Shown piece after piece: positions 5,349 to 5,960 of a stretch of 5,960 nucleotides of DNA (position 1 is its first letter; every line of letters starts with the position of its first letter). This DNA is from Oxalobacteraceae bacterium (GTDB lineage: Bacteria; Pseudomonadota; Gammaproteobacteria; Burkholderiales; Burkholderiaceae_D), in contig CANGFL010000098.1 in assembly GCA_947453015.1 (NCBI GenBank), forward strand, positions 1-5,960. The letters run 5' to 3'. The position numbers and the translations under genes are program-made. The notes below the pieces were generated by a model, which saw nothing but the letters and a program-made list of their open reading frames with translations, was not told where the DNA came from and searched no databases.

Positions 5349-5960
5349 TTAGCTCCGCTGAACAATACTAGCCAGCGCATCGAAATAATCGGGGAATGTC
5401 TTTGCCACGCATTTCGGATCGTTGATACGCACCTGCGTTCCCTCGCGCGCCGCACCCGTTAACGTCGCGAGCGAAAAACACATCGCCATACGATGATCGT
5501 CATAGGTATCGATGGTTGCTCGATCAAGTACGATGGGCGGCGTCACACGAAGATAATCTTCACCCTCTTCGATCAGAGCGCCCAGCTTGCGAAGTTCAGT
5601 GGCCATCGCGCTTAAACGATCAGTTTCTTTGACGCGCCAGCTAGCGATATTACGTAGTGTGCTCGTACCATCCGCAAAGAGCGCTGCAACTGCAATCGTC
5701 ATCGCAGCATCGGGTATGTGATTGAAATCTGCATCAATCGCTTTAAGTACACCGTTTGAACTCGCCTCTATCCAATTCTCGCCCATGGTGATGGTAGCGC
5801 CCATTTGTTCAAGCGCTTCGATAAAACGTACATCGCCCTGAATACTCGATTTACCCACACCCTCAACTCGCACCGGACCACCAGCAATCGCACCGGCTGC
5901 CAGAAAGTATGACGCTGACGACGCGTCGCCTTCAACATGAATAACTCCAGGGCTTTGGTA
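5349..5960 (-). CDS. aroA: EPSP synthase, C-terminal half (cut by right edge)
   Basis: 5-Enolpyruvylshikimate-3-phosphate synthase joins shikimate-3-phosphate and phosphoenolpyruvate in the shikimate pathway to aromatic amino acids. The window holds the last 203 residues of about 430; the reading frame is open to the edge, beginning [20 protein letters not shown]. Active-site segments are intact: [12 protein letters not shown] (catalytic Asp, E. coli Asp313), WRVKETDRL (Lys340, Glu341, Arg344), [12 protein letters not shown] (His385, Arg386) and [10 protein letters not shown] (Lys411). These motifs fit the common class I enzyme, which is normally glyphosate-sensitive; the N-terminal residues that decide this (E. 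coli Gly96 and Pro101) lie outside the window. cmk begins 6 bp downstream, and the cmk ribosome-binding site sits in the final aroA codons. The TAA stop is at 5349-5351. Confidence 0.97.
   Translation of the reverse strand, partial: YQSPGVIHVEGDASSASYFLAAGAIAGGPVRVEGVGKSSIQGDVRFIEALEQMGATITMGENWIEASSNGVLKAIDADFNHIPDAAMTIAVAALFADGTSTLRNIASWRVKETDRLSAMATELRKLGALIEEGEDYLRVTPPIVLDRATIDTYDDHRMAMCFSLATLTGAAREGTQVRINDPKCVAKTFPDYFDALASIVQRS

Noticed and set aside
1..5960. A novel defence, mobile or biosynthetic system in the window.
   Set aside because: Every coding stretch is explained by well-known housekeeping families on one strand, and the gaps are too short for further genes; no transposase, attachment site or repeat array is seen.

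Overview
The window reads as a conserved housekeeping segment of a betaproteobacterial chromosome, most likely order Burkholderiales. The evidence is the form of ribosomal protein S1 (an N-terminal extension ahead of [15 protein letters not shown], about 570 residues), the betaproteobacterial style of the Cmk P-loop (GPTASGKGT), and the gene order aroA-cmk-rpsA-ihfB-lapA-lapB-(comEA)-cysM. Base composition is close to balanced. An Oxalobacteraceae-like member is my best guess, but family level is inference only. No mobile element, tRNA, rRNA or CRISPR array is visible.

All eight genes lie on the minus strand, so transcription runs from high to low coordinates. From the right edge: the C-terminal half of aroA (EPSP synthase, cut by the window end); cmk (CMP kinase), starting with GTG 6 bp after aroA; a 116-bp leader; rpsA (ribosomal protein S1); and ihfB (IHF beta) 14 bp later. 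A strong intrinsic terminator follows. Next come lapA and lapB, the inner-membrane pair that controls lipopolysaccharide synthesis; then a 227-bp gap with a perfect 10-bp-arm palindrome on a candidate promoter; a small exported ComEA-like helix-hairpin-helix protein; a 140-bp gap with a bulged hairpin and short repeats; and the first 45 codons of cysM (cysteine synthase B), cut by the left edge.

Functionally, the right block combines aromatic amino acid synthesis (aroA), pyrimidine nucleotide supply (cmk), translation (rpsA) and nucleoid architecture (ihfB). This is an old conserved cluster, probably cotranscribed at least in part. The terminator after ihfB separates it from lapAB, which has a plausible promoter of its own. 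The comEA-like gene and cysM appear to be separate short units.

I found no new multi-gene system. The points worth a second look are regulatory or structural: an rpsA leader with no Shine-Dalgarno sequence, the palindrome in front of comEA, the bulged hairpin in front of cysM, and the direct lapB-to-comEA junction where I would expect heptose-synthesis genes in many relatives.
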